Assembly: GCF_910592395.1 (NCBI RefSeq)
Contig: NC_088320.1
Location: 8,744,001-8,808,000, forward strand
From: Lineus longissimus
Lineage: Eukaryota; Nemertea; Pilidiophora; Heteronemertea; Lineidae
Reading direction: 5' to 3'
Length of the DNA: 64,000 nucleotides
The translations under genes were made by a program, and so were the position numbers. Each line of letters opens with the position of its first letter. The stretch's first letter is position 1. Below are positions 33,228 to 45,604 of the stretch, piece after piece. The notes under the pieces were generated by a model that ran no database searches, was not told the origin of the DNA, and worked only from the letters and a program-made list of their open reading frames with translations.

Positions 33228-35580
33228 GTTTTTTTTAATTATTTTATTCTACATAATTTATATAGCGTCCCAATCATAAAATCCGCTCTAGGGCGCTTTA
33301 CAAAGATAAAACATCCATTGCACACAAATATTGAAATAAGAACTTGACAAAAATATGACTTTAAAACAACAAATCTCTGGATAATAAAAGCTTGTGAAAT
33401 TAAACAATGTAATAGCTTTTAAAAAGTAAGGTCTTCACTGACTTCTTGTATACAAGGATACTGGAAGACTGTCTTACGGCCAAGGGCAGTGCATTCCACA
33501 GGTCGGTGCCAACTGCTTGGAAGATCAATTTTCATGTCTTTGGTTCTCTGTGACGACAGGAGGCACTGATCTGTTGAACGCAATGCTCGACTTGGCACGT
33601 GTCTCTTTACTAAATCCTCAATGTATATTTGAGCTGTTCCATTGAGTGCTGTGTATGCATACATCATGATCTTATACTGCACCATGCAATGCACTAGAAG
33701 CCAGTCAATCCGGAAGAGAACCAGTGTTATATGGTCTAGTCGTTTTGTCCCTGTTATTCGAGCTGCGATGTTCTGCACTTTTTGAAGTTTCGACATCAGT
33801 TGGTCAGTTATTCCATACGAAAGGCCATTGATATAGTCGAGTCAGGAGACTACGACGGTGGCTTGGACAAGAGATTTACATGCATTGTCATTTATATAAG
33901 GTTAGATTCTGCTGATGTTTCTTAAGTGAAAGTGACACTTTGAATACGTGGTACATTTTTTACATGTTTGTTTTCATTATTGAAGAGGAGCCCATAAAAG
34001 CACCAAGATTTTTAACACAGTTAACCTGTTTAATTGAACAACCACAAACTCTGAGACAAAATTCCTTGCTAAAATGCTCCAGGTGTTTCGGATAAAATGC
34101 GATAAGCGCCGTCTTGTCGTCATTGTGCTTCAGTCCATTTTTCCTCAACCAAGGTTTCAAGTCCTGGACTCAGACTTCTATTGAAACAATGGCAGATTGG
34201 ATGTTGTCTTAAGATGGTTTAAATGCCAAAAAATCATGTGCATCTTCGGCGTATAGATGGTATGGAAGATTGTCCTTTGGAAGGAGGTTGCCAATTGGTT
34301 TAGTATACATACAACACAACTTGGGGCCAAACACCGACCCTTGTGGGACACCGTGTGTTAGATACCTGCCATCCGATACATGCCCCAACTGCAACAGACT
34401 GCACCCTTTCTGAAAGATATGACCCAATCCAAGCTCGAGTCTGTTATCAATACCAAAGGAATGCTCAAGGCGTTTCAACAGGATTGCAAGATCAATTGTG
34501 TCGGAGGCTGAAGACATATCTAACAATTAAGGCAGTACAATCACACAACTGTCGACGGCATCCGCAATGTCTGAATGGACCTTAAATAAGGTAGCTTCAG
34601 TGGAATGACTAGCTTTATAGGCGGACTGAAACGTGTCCTAAAGGTCGTTTACTTGCAGGTGCTCGTAAATTTTTGACGCAACCGCTTTTCTCCAGAACCT
34701 TTGATATAAATGGAAGGTTGGACACCGGCCTATCGTTCTTCAGCTCCTCCATGTCAAGACCCGCCTTCTTCAAGAGTGGACAAATACGAGCCGTTAAAGA
34801 AGACGGGACTTGACAATCCTGAAACGATGCACTAACCATTGCCGTGTTCATCAATACACTCCTTTAACAACCATGTCGGAATTGGATCGAGTTCACACGA
34901 TTTTGCAGCAAATTTAAGGATGATATTTTTTATTTCTTACTATGACACATCAGAAAATGAATTTAACTTCGTACCAATGAAGGCATTGTCATTGACTGAA
35001 GGGTCTACTACAGAGTCAGAAGCGTCGGAACATTCCAACCCTTTCCTGATAAGTTCAATTTTAATAGTTCAATAGCTAACGACTTCCATACTCGTGCGAA
35101 GGCAGCACAACTTCCTTGGATTTGTCCATCAGTTGCCCTGCGAGCTTGAAAATGGCTTTTTAGTCTCTGCTTTGTAGTAGCTAAAAGTTTGTTCATCACA
35201 TACAGAACATCGTTCTCTGTAGGCAAGATGGTCGACTGTGAGTCGAGTGTACTGCCACTTCTTTTCAAGGTTCTGGCGATATGTTTGGCAATTCTCAAAC
35301 CGTCATTACACAATGTCGCGTGCGACCGCAGGGTTATTTTCTCTGTCATTTTTGGGGCGTGCCTATCGACAAGAGAAAGCAGCTTTTTGCTGTACACCAC
35401 AGTTATTGCGGCAGCAGATGGATCAACGGGAACATTAAGCTTTTCTGAAACAATATCCGACTTAATGCCGTTACATTGGTGAATTTCAGCTTGCGGACAG
35501 TCACGCTTTTCTGCCGCGTAATCCCCACATTCACGTCGAAAAACACACCGATATGGTCACGCGTGCACAGGTCGTCCTAA
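33228..35580 (-). mobile_element. LINE (CR1/L2-type), broken ORF2
   Basis: In minus-strand order: the end of an endonuclease-like region (DHIGVFFDVNVGITRQ, about 35550), a pre-RT segment (KLLSLVDRHAPKM), RT motifs RPVSNLPFISKVLEKS, LDMSSASDTIDLAILLKRLE, GVPQGSVFGP and YHLYAEDAHDF (YADD mutated to YAED), then KLQKVQNIAARITGTKRLDH and ALNGTAQIYIEDL of the thumb/tail. The 3' UTR carries TTGTAAAGCGCC...GGACGCTATATAAAT, a common LINE end. Five separate open pieces show several frameshifts. The element is 5'-truncated in the endonuclease and abuts the Penelope remnant. Confidence 0.85.
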
Positions 35581-36289
35581 TACATCTATTCGTATGAATG
35601 ATGTATTACATGATAAATTGACTCTAAATCTACTAATTCAGCGCGTATCGAGTCCGTTCGACAGATGAACAAACATAGCAGTGATTTCTTTGATCCCAAA
35701 TAAACTTTAGTTTCGATCGATTTGTTTACGTCACGTGACTGCACTGTCCAGCCACGAGTTTCAGTCAGCAGTTCCGTCACGTTTCAAAAATCTTTCCCGA
35801 AAATAAGTCTTTGTTAAGAGATGTATTTGATTTTCATAAAGGTTAATACTGATAACAATTTTAACGATATATCACCTTATCAATCACCTTCGATTGAAGC
35901 GAAGAAGCGAAGATTTTTTCAACAACCCCGTCTTGAAAGACCCAGTAAAAATTAATCACATTCTTTCTTTACCAATAATATTTGGTTTGACAATAAAAAT
36001 AAGGGTATTCTTAATCTATTACATGTGGCCTGGAGCAATAAATTTGAAACAAAGCATTTTCCGAACATTGCCAAATCGCAACAAAATTGCCGCCTAACAT
36101 TATGCTAATTAGCAAAAAATGAAGTCTTCGTGGTTAGAGAATTCGGACAAATTTAACTTTGTTTTGAAAGTGGTAGTTGATCCTACCAATGCTAAATACA
36201 CATGTCAAGCTAGGCCCGTCATGATGCTGTAACTCGCAACTGGCCATCTGGAGTTTGTGCTACGTCACACGATATAGCGTATACAAGAC
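35581..36289. other. no recognised gene
   Basis: AT-rich spacer between the LINE and the 36.3-kb tandem repeat; nothing supported. Confidence 0.4.
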
Positions 36290-36361
36290 AAATAGGGTAC
36301 CATTCCCATACTGCCCCAATACGTCACAAAAATTCGAGCGGATCTGATGACTCGTTCGGCA

Positions 36362-37698
36362 AAGGTAAAATGGAGTATTTGTAGCCCCGGTCTAATTGTA
36401 GCCCCTGGCAATGTTTTTGATTCATATTCCGGTAACCATAGAATTATTCAGCCAATCCAGCATGGATATGAAAGAGGTGACACTTGAGTATCACAACATA
36501 TATAGTTTTGGATTTTGCAACATGTTATGTAAGAGCTTTGGCGATAAGAAGTAAACAAATCAGACACATGCAAAAAGAAAGTTGGGATCGAACTTTTTAC
36601 AGATCTGAATTTTCAACACTTGCAGATCGATGCTCTGCAAGTGTGGAAAATTCACAAAGTTTCAAATATTATTTGAAACTTGGTTCAGGTGATCAGTATT
36701 GAGTGTAAAGAATGTTGTATGCGGCATTTGATGTCATATTAAAAGCAAATTTTCAGAGACACCTCGGGGTATTTGTAGCCCGTTGTTTCTGGGTATTTGT
36801 AGCCCCTATAAATAGCTCGATATATCCTGTCATAAATCATGAAAATGCTGGGTTTTTTTCTTAAACCCGAATTGTATTATTTTATCATAAATCTATCCGA
36901 ATTAGATACAATGTTCAACCCTTTATGTACCAACAATGATACATTTGAGGTTTCATACTAGTTTATCTGAAACTATTTCGAAATAATGTTAATATTTTCA
37001 AAGTTACTGGAGTCTCTAGTTAAAGCCACACATTGGCTAGCTAGCAGCATTTCTCATTGTACATTGTATTACCATAAGTGATGCCAGCTATTATTGGGGG
37101 TTGTTACATAACCCATACCTGAAACTACAGTTTTTAATGGCGAACGACAAGACGGTCAGTCAATTCAGAATGTCACAAGATGTTGTCTGACACAAGGTGT
37201 AATGTACAACAGAGGTGATAAATAGAACTTTTTGTTTTTACACCAGTTTAAAATCAGTCTGATTTGCGACGATATTGTTTACATTTTTGGTAAATGATTG
37301 CATCGAACTTTACTTAATGTGTTCAATGAATATCGTTTGATACCAGCAAAATCTCGTCGTCAACCCAGATTGGAGTAATATTGAAAGCTGATATCACTAT
37401 TAAAGACCATAAACCTGCGAAAAATATTCTCAAACATAAAAAAACATGCAATTTTAAATTTCAGCCGGGGGCTACAACATCCCTAAGGCCACGGGGTATT
37501 TGTAGCCCCTGACCACGATCTTGTATTGTCTCTCAGAGGCATTGTTTTAGATTAATTGCCCTAAATTGCAGGCTGCAAAATCGGAAGAGGTGCCATTACA
37601 AGCAAGATGTTGGCCAGTTTTAGTGAATCTGCCTGGAAATATCTTGCGTAACCAAAGTTATAGGTGAAAAGGGGGCTACAATTACCCCATTTTACCTT
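36362..37698. mobile_element. 1.3-kb TIR element rich in GTAGCCCC
   Basis: Ends are AAGGTAAAATGGAGTATTTG and its near inverse (...TTACCCCATTTTACCTT), continuing into TTGTAGCCCC at both ends. The ten-base word TTGTAGCCCC or its complement occurs about seven times inside. It interrupts a tandem-repeat unit between GACTCGTTC and ACAGTC. No transposase ORF; no clear target duplication. Confidence 0.65.
36607..36653. repeat. 20-bp inverted repeat (hairpin) inside the TIR element
   Basis: GAATTTTCAACACTTGCAGA and TCTGCAAGTGTGGAAAATTC pair at 19 of 20 positions around a 7-base loop. Confidence 0.85.
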
Positions 37699-38153
37699 AC
37701 AGTCCCGAATGCGTAATCGCAGATGTTCGTCCGTTTGCCATACTGGATATCGGACCGGGCTCAACATCGATAGGGAACTTCCCGCACCCCATCCTATCGC
37801 ACCACAGAAAAACGATCGGAAGCCCATCGTGTTACTTTTTCTGCGCTTACAGTCGGGAATGCGATATCAAAGTTTTTCACCCGGCAGCCATACCTGATAT
37901 AGGTTACGGCCACGAATCGAAAGGGTACCTCTGCCGCCCCACTCCATCATGCCACAGAAAATCCAAGCTTGTTCTGCAGTGACAGTGCGGATAACCGAAT
38001 ATCAGATCAAGCTAAAAAACTGATATCAGATCAGGTTTAAGATTGATAGGAAACCTCTCAAATCCTGTTCCGACACGCTACATGACATTCAAGCCCATCG
38101 ATTGACTCGTTCTACTGATGAGGTCCGAAATGCGAAATCCAAATGGCCTTTTT

Positions 38154-38200
38154 AACTTTTAGCCCTATCCAAGGTATGATCTAGGATAGGGCTAAAAGTT
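38154..38200. repeat. perfect 17-bp inverted repeat (hairpin)
   Basis: AACTTTTAGCCCTATCC and its exact complement flank a 13-base loop (38171-38183). It lies within the old tandem repeat and appears in one unit only. Confidence 0.9.
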
Positions 38201-39407
38201 AGGCACCTGCCTAGCCTTCGGATTCCAATGCCACGGCAATATGAAACCAATCTGACCACACGCTTGGTGGCCAGACAGGACACCCACTCAACCCAATCCC
38301 GCCACAGAAATTTAAAACCCAACGGATGACTCGTTCTTCAGTTACAGTCCGGAATACGAAACCAAAGATGACCGTCTGGCGTCCTTACCATATTTTGGAG
38401 ATGGCTAAAAACGTCAACCACCTACCTGGCCTCAACATCACACTCCCACAGCAATATGAATTTAAATTCGACCACGCATCATTGAGTAATTGCCTCTGTC
38501 GGACGCACGGACAGACCGATGCATGCAGCGACTAGGGTAAGCCTATACTTCGATCGAACTCGTTGAGAAAGACTTACCTTAAATGCTCTCCCTATATCCT
38601 CGCGCTAGGATTGGCATTATCCAGTCCACGCTCTTTTCCGTAATGTTACCACAAAGGAAGTGCAACTCTGGTCATATTGACTTAAAACCAAAAATCAATT
38701 ATCAGTGAACATCAGATGGATATATTGGACACGGTGGAATATTCTCGCCTGGGTCGAGGTTAGCAGGAAGACTACCAATGCTTTCTCCAAATCATGTTTG
38801 ATCCAGTAGTCTTAACACCACGGTTATGATAGTTCAATTCAAATGAACTTCATTGTCGCTACATCCAAGGCTTGGAAGAATTAATAAAATAATGCTCATT
38901 TAGCTCTGAACTCCCATGGATAAAGCACGGAAACTGGAGCGATTGAGGGGTCTTTTCCCTAATGCTATGCAGGTAGGCACGGGTACTTGATATTTTTGGC
39001 CTTCGGGTAGTGAAGTTTTAGCGTCTGTTAAAAAACAGTGCATGAATTTTTGAATTTCAAGCATTCATTCTTTTTCAAAACTGTGAAACGTTGAAAAAAT
39101 ATCTTTTTTGAGGAGAAAAATATAGAAACGTCTTGATTCAGTGGATACCGGATTGCAACTAAAGAGCCAGCGCGCACAAAAGGGTGGAAATTTAAGAGAA
39201 TATTTGGCAAGAAATTGTACAAGCCATGATCAACGAAAAACGAGAGATGACCAACTAATTAAACAGAGGGAGTAAAATGAAGAAAGAGGCGGGGCGGGCG
39301 GGCTATAAAAAAGGCGGACGGCAAAAACGCTCCTAGTGCCCGGAATATTATATACCCCTGTCCACGAAAACTTTAATGTTCCGAACCATCTCCCTCTGTC
39401 GTTCCAC

Positions 39408-39470
39408 CACGGCATCTACCAAACAAATGATCCACGATCAATGCTCGTTGGCAATGCCACTTCTGACCCT
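39408..39470. repeat. direct repeat, partner at 40733-40795
   Basis: ACCACGGCATCTACC...GATCCACGATCAATGCTCGTTG here; ACCACGGCTTCTACC...GATCCACGATCAAAGCTCGTTG at 40733. Imperfect, 1.3 kb apart; probably two pieces of one dispersed family. Confidence 0.6.
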
Positions 39471-39596
39471 AGGGGTTCCCGAGTGACACTTCTCCCATTT
39501 CACGTTGACGATAGAGTATTGGGGGAAACGGCCTTCGTCAACTCCCCTCGTACCTATGTACTACACAGGAGTCTTCAGATGGTTGAGTATTTTCCC

Positions 39597-39640
39597 CAAT
39601 ACTCTCCCAACACTCTCCCAATACTCTCCCAATACTCAAT
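39597..39640. repeat. 11-bp tandem repeat, four units
   Basis: CAATACTCTCC repeated four times, with one C in place of T in unit 2 and a degenerate last unit. Confidence 0.85.
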
Positions 39641-42380
39641 CATCGCAAAGTGAATTTTACAACAAACGTTCGTCTAAATTTAACCAACAGGCGAATGTGC
39701 CTGAGAGACTGAGAGACTGAAGCCCTCAATATCTAGTTGAAAGTAGATAGCACCTTGGAGACTGTACAGTCATTTTAAAAATCAAAGCTAAACTGAGCGA
39801 GGGGCGTCCAAGTCTCTCAGGCAGCAACGAAAAGTGAAATACTTTCCTCCCAGTATAGTGCCGGGGCTGCAAGAGAAACAGGAAACCCAGGAACCATGCC
39901 AAAAAGAATCACGCCTACAACTAGAAATGTAAACATCACATGTATCCTTCCCTACTCGGTACCCTTCGGCAAACATTCGCCATGCCAGACACACAACACA
40001 CAACCCCTACCAAACACAGGGTCTGAAACGGCCTTATTCAACGTAGATCAAAGCACAGCTGGAAATCAATGACAGAACCAACACACCCTAGAAACATGTT
40101 ATGTAATAGCTTCGCTGACCCTATCAGCAGCAAGCAAGTGTGCTAAATAGAACGCGGTAGGCCCTATACACTACCCATGTTCGTATACTTACAGTATATT
40201 GATTATGTAACGACTTGAAGCGGGCCAGGCCCTACATGGAAAATAAACTATATTTTTTTACCAAATTTTGTCATGACCCCTATAACCCTTTGGGTTGGCA
40301 GCCACCCTTGCTTGGTTCTGCTCAATTTGGTCCTCGCAGGGCTTTTTGGCGTTCGGAAGCCACTATGTCTGCTCTTGCAGGGTAATATTTTTAATCCTGC
40401 TCAAGGCTGCCCTCGATCGAAGGGCTATAATATGATATAAAACTTATACTTAACAACTGCTGGATCAGAACGTAGCCAAGAACCAACACCTAACTCAACA
40501 GACCGGTGTAACATCTGTGGTTGTTTCCCATGTGTCAGTGTTTCCAAACAATAGGCAGCTAGAGAGACCACGACTTTTCAATAGGGGGGATACACAGAAA
40601 AACTTGTCAATCTATTTTTGAGCGTTCCCAAACAATGAGGGGAAACACTCAAAAACAGAAACACTCAAAAACATTACACCTGGCCTCAAACAAACACCTC
40701 AACTGGAGAACGGCGAACTAACGTACGCACACCACGGCTTCTACCGAACAAGTGATCCACGATCAAAGCTCGTTGCGCAGTGTCATTTGTGACCGTACAC
40801 AACAAAAAGTGAAACATATACAGATCATGTTCATTATGTCAATCCGTCAAAAAATAATAGTGTGTTGACGGATAACTTCTCGTAGCATTTTATGCAGTTT
40901 GATACAAATTGCTTCCAAAAAAGGACTGTTAACACCATGACCAAAACGACACGTTATCTCTGCCTAATACTCTAATTGGCATGCGTAAGTAGTTGCAGAC
41001 ATCATTAGTGCTGATTGTTGGCCTGAAGTTCAGGATGGTGGCCCAGGAACTAGGACTTAAACCCTACATTAACCAGACACATTCATAATTGAGTGAAAAT
41101 TCTTTCCTCTTGGAAAACTTTTATTTAGGACACAGAAATTAAATTGTTGGAGGTCCAATTTTTGTTGGCCCACTTGACCTTCTTGTCCGAATTGTAGCAG
41201 ATATGCTGCGCTGGGTAATAGAAGTAATAGGAAATGTTGGATTTATTTCATTAAAAGCACAAAATTAGTTAAGATAACAACAAATAACAACGAACATGGG
41301 TATTAACCCTCTTTTGCACTGGACATGTATATTAACCCTTTTACTACCGGACCTGAGTATTAACCCGTTGACACCGTACCAACAGAGCATATGTCGATGA
41401 TGACCAACGTAGAAGATCTACTACACCGAAATTGGCCCATCGCCTGTCATTCGTGTCAGCACTTTTTATTGATTTGTTTGCATCCTACACTCACTTTAGA
41501 CATTAGAAACATTACATAACAGCAAATAAACAAATGTTTTTTTACCGTAAAGTGTTGTATTTTCTGAAAAAGAAGACCTTGGATCCATTGCGAGGTAAGA
41601 CCACTATTGATTTTTTAAGCCTTTTAGCAGTTCAATTGTCAATGTTCGACCGCGACGCATCAAATACTGCGTGGGGTTGTGAATCTGAAATTTTGATATG
41701 ATATTCCGGACAGTCGGGCAAGTAAATGGTGAAAAGTAAACTGGTACAATGTAGTTGACCACGGACATTTTTTCATAATCGATAAATTGGACAGACATTG
41801 ATATTTCCACTCTTCAGCCAACTGGCAGAAAAATCTCAAAATACGCCCCCTTTTACCAAATTAGCAAAATTCGAAATTAATTTTTTCATCTAATAATTTC
41901 TTTATATCTGTAGACTTGCCACAGCAAATATTTTTTCAATTCCTCTCCAAATATGTCCTTGAGAGTTAAAAACATGCACTCGTCTAATTGATAGGCCTCG
42001 AACCTCCAACCTATGAATATTCATTGGTGGTATTGTCTCTTGCTGTAGCCAGGCATGGGGACCGTCATCTTGTCAATAGCACCCAAATGTACATCTAGAT
42101 GGTCCTGCCATCTGATGGTTATCAATGGAACTGACCTAAGCAGCAGATTATCCACAGTGGTGAAAAGGAGCAAAAATTCGTCATCTTGGTCAATCACTCA
42201 TACCATTTTGTAGCAGATCTGCTACGGTGGTTAATATAGCGTTACAACCCAGCCAGTACATTCGAGGTATTTTGATTTGTAACATAATCATAAAGAAACA
42301 TTTCTTATATTTATCCGGACACATTATAGTCTCTTTTCGAAAATCATGCGATGATCAATATGACCACATCCACCATTCTA

Positions 42381-44165
42381 CAGGGCGTCCCTTTAAAAAC
42401 AAAACCCACCAAAACAGGCCAATTTCTCCAAAAGTATAAATTATGTAGAAAAAGTGGTAGGCATTCCAGGAAGTAGGAGCTATGAGCCTTTATCTGTTAC
42501 CTTCATTGAATGCCTACTGTCATGGATGGCTGAGTACCACTGACTTCAAAACCATAGGCAGAATTTAGAAATGTCCAAATCAGTGATTTCATTTTTGGGG
42601 AAATGAGCCACTTCGTTTCGCAATCATCCCAGGCCAGTCGACCATGTCTTGAATGGACATGGTGTCATAGGGACATTGGCTTGTGTAATCACACCTGCAC
42701 CTAGGATGAGTTGCACTCAGTAGGCCTATGCATGGTTATTCAGACCAAAGACATCAAGTTGTCAAGATGGTTCAGCCAACTAAGGATCAAAGGATTTTTT
42801 TGGTTAAAATATTCTTCGAAACGGGAGGCTTGCAGGCAACGCAGGATGCTTTCAGAGTCAATTTTCCTGATCGGGATCCACCTGTGAAATCAATGATTTG
42901 GTCAAATGTCAAGAAGTATCAGGATCATGGAACCAGCCAGAATCGCAACAAGAGAAATTCGGGGAGACGCAGAACAGTAAATGTGGAAGCTGCTCGACAG
43001 CACTTCCTATAATATCCAACAGCTACAAGCGCCAGGCAAAATGGATTAGGGCTTTCGAAAACCACTTTTAATCGTATCACAAGAAACGATCTGCATCAGC
43101 ATCCGTACCGAATTCATGTCCGACATCAACTTGCTCCAGCTGATCTGGGTAGAAGAGAGCAATTTGCGAGGTGGTTTCTTGTCAAAATGTGAAGTGAACA
43201 AGCGATTTCTTCGTTTTTTCATCATCGGGGATGAAGCTGGATTTGGGATGAATGGAATGGTGAACACTCACAATTAAATGTTCTCCAATACGCACCCGCT
43301 GGTCATCCTCCTCCATGCAATTTTGAAACAAACATGAGCAGTGAAAAATTGACAGTCTGGGTTAGACTTTGTGGGACTGGTCGTATCATTGGACCCGTAT
43401 TCTTTGAACGAAACGTTAACGGACCTATGTATCTGGAGATGATAAATCAAGATGTTGTTCCTAATCTGGAGTTGCATTTTGAACGCCAACCAGGAGGAAT
43501 TGTCAGACGTCTTTGGTGGGCACAAGACTGTGCCCCTGTACACCGACTTATCGCAGTTCGTGATCGTCTCAGGGAATTGTTCGGACATTATTATGGTAAT
43601 TGCTTTGCACCACGAAGTTGAATGGCCGCCAACGTCCCCGGATCTGACTCCCTGTGACTTTTTTCTGTAGGGGTACCTAAAAACAAGGTGCATTAAGGTC
43701 CACCACACGATCGTGCCGAAATACGAAGGAGGATTGAACATGAAGTCGATGTTTTGCGCAATGGTGCAGGAATGGTTAGGAGAGCTGTTGAGGACATGCG
43801 GCGCAGGTGTGAACTTTGTCTTGAAAGAGGTGGAGGACATTTTGAGGGTGTTGGGGCATAAAGAATAAATGTTGGTGTGTGTTATTGTCATAATAAACGG
43901 ATAAATGAGAAATAATCTTTTCATCCTTTTCCATTGCCCAAATCAATTCAAAACCACACATGCAGATTTGGACATTTCTGAAATATGTCAAAGGTTTTGA
44001 GTACAATGTTACTCAGCCATCCGTGACGGTAGGCTACAGCTGAATACATCCAAAGAAAGCATATAGCTCCTTCTTTCTGGAATAGCTTTCAGATTTTCTA
44101 TGCAATGTATACTTTTGGAGTAATCGCCCTGTTTCGGTGGGTTTTGTTTTTTAAGGGACACCCTG
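42381..44165 (+). mobile_element. mariner-like DNA transposon, full length but inactive
   Basis: TA at 42379-42380 and at 44166-44167 flank a 1785-bp element. Its terminal inverted repeats begin CAGGGYGTCCCTTWAAAAAC and continue through AACCCACC-AAACAGG to CTCCAAAAGTAT. Weaker inverted similarity (GGAGCTAT, GGATGGCTGAGTA, AGAAATGTCCAAATC) extends to about 42590 and back to 43965, giving roughly 200-bp TIRs. A broken transposase lies between. The TA duplication, the TIR and the transposase agree on the Tc1/mariner superfamily. Confidence 0.9.
42728..43860 (+). pseudogene. mariner-like transposase, broken
   Basis: The N-terminal helix-turn-helix block (QRIFLVKIFFETGG...PPVKSMIWSNVKKYQDHGTS, then SGRRRTVN) is of the DUF4817/HTH type. 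The catalytic domain shows all three acidic motifs: GDEAGF (first D), WAQDCAPVHRLIAVRDRL (second D) and WPPTSPDLTPCDFFL (third D). Breaks are a frameshift between the two parts, another near 43590, and TAG at 43668-43670 where related transposases have the W of FFLWGYLK. The family's function is cut-and-paste transposition; this copy cannot encode an active enzyme. Confidence 0.85.
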
Positions 44166-45324
44166 TATTGGTACCATCTAGCCTACATGTATGTCAGGGA
44201 GCAGCACGTGTGGGAGGCAGTCCTCTACTGATCTAACAGATTTTTTTAAATGTCGGATCTACGCGTTCAAGTCAAAAACCAGGAAAATACTGCCTACTCT
44301 GAGCAAGTCAAGGTTATAAGAAAAGTTGGCACAGTGCAAATATCATTTTGTAATATATCAAATAAATCATGCTAGTCGCCGTGGCAGGAATCGTCAAGGA
44401 AATCAGCAGTTAAATTTTCACCTCCGGCTCTGCACAACATCAACCATCGATTTCCGCAGGGTGGGTGCGAATTCAATTCATGAACACCTGTCAACATTTA
44501 TGAAACCCAACTTTTCACAAAATATTAGAGATAGGGTCATTTAGATGCATATTTTGTGTTTCTAGTCATGCTCGTTAGCCGAGACAAAGAAAAGTTCAAG
44601 CTAAACAAAGAAAAGTTGCATAACCTGTTTTGGTGAGATGATTGCTGGTAGCGTAATTCTGCACATTTGTTAACATTTTGAAACTTGACTCCAATTTTGA
44701 TATAGTTAATTATTCTTTTTGCAATTCTAAGACTCACAACTCCGAGACTTGGATGAATTTCAAATCATCAATCGGTGATCTCATAAGCTGTCCTCCTACC
44801 ATACCGCAAACCTTTCAATCGATTGGTTAGGAATGCCTTTAAACAAAACTTCTCTGTTTTTCGTCTAATGTGCAAAACTTCAAACACAAAGTGGGAATCA
44901 AAATATCAAGTTTCAAAATCGCCAACCTTTTTAGAAGTGTCAACTATTTTTGCTTTCATGTGAAATTGTGTTATGTGCAAGGACCACTGCGTTTTAGTCT
45001 GTGAGTGAAAAAAGATCTGGACATGACAAGGAATCCATGGCAATATTGTAGGAGTCTGGCGTAGTGCTTTTTTCGACATCTGGATTAAATACCAGTGATT
45101 TTGTGGTTTTCATATAGAAATTCATCCGATGATGTAATAGACTTTTTACGTAAATCAATTAGGGAAATATTAAACTGAAACAGTCCCTGCCTAAGTTTAA
45201 CACCATGACATCTGGTAAATAAAGTTAACCTCGGCCCAATAAGGGGCCGTTTCAGTGGGTTTCCAATCCAATGATTTATTAGGTGGTATATCAAAATTTA
45301 ACTACGAAGATCTCATCATTTTGG

Positions 45325-45604
45325 CCATTTTGATATGACTATGACCAGAGTCTATGAATATAATATACACGTATATAATTAATATTTATTGAAAGACTCT
45401 GATATGACATGGCAACAGGAGTTAACCGTAAAATAAAAGAAATAAAAGACAAAGTTATACAAATAATCCACACTAGGGTAAAATAATATTCATTTTATCC
45501 AGTGTCTATGATATGTTGTATGATTTTGATGGCACATGTAGTTGATTTGAAGAAAAAAAAAATGCAAATTGCTGTTGCCTGTGGGATATGTCATATCAAA
45601 ATGG
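45325..45604. mobile_element. MITE-like element with perfect 15-bp ends
   Basis: CCATTTTGATATGAC at the left and its exact complement at the right bound 280 AT-rich bases. Inner words GGCAACAGG and GTTGCCTG are also inverted. No target duplication was identified. Confidence 0.5.

Larger units (their letters stand above)
36290..38470. repeat. diverged tandem repeat, split by a TIR element
   Basis: Units of about 150-200 bp share CCACAGAAA, GACTCGTTCT, then ACAGTC-GGAATGCGAAATC and a GCCATAC-TAT word. One unit precedes 36362; four or so follow 37698. Units are strongly diverged, so the array is old. The inserted element occupies 36362-37698. Confidence 0.6.
38540..42378. other. 3.8 kb without a recognised gene
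   Basis: Short ORFs only. Holds an 11-bp tandem repeat (39597), a 65-bp direct repeat pair (39408 and 40733), a tandem GAAACACTCAAAAACA pair (about 40640-40675), and three TATTAACCC words near 41301-41365. Confidence 0.4.

Noticed and set aside
43274-43924. 216-codon minus-strand ORF, the longest in the window
   Set aside because: It lies antisense to the mariner transposase, whose motifs are clear on plus; no family feature on minus.
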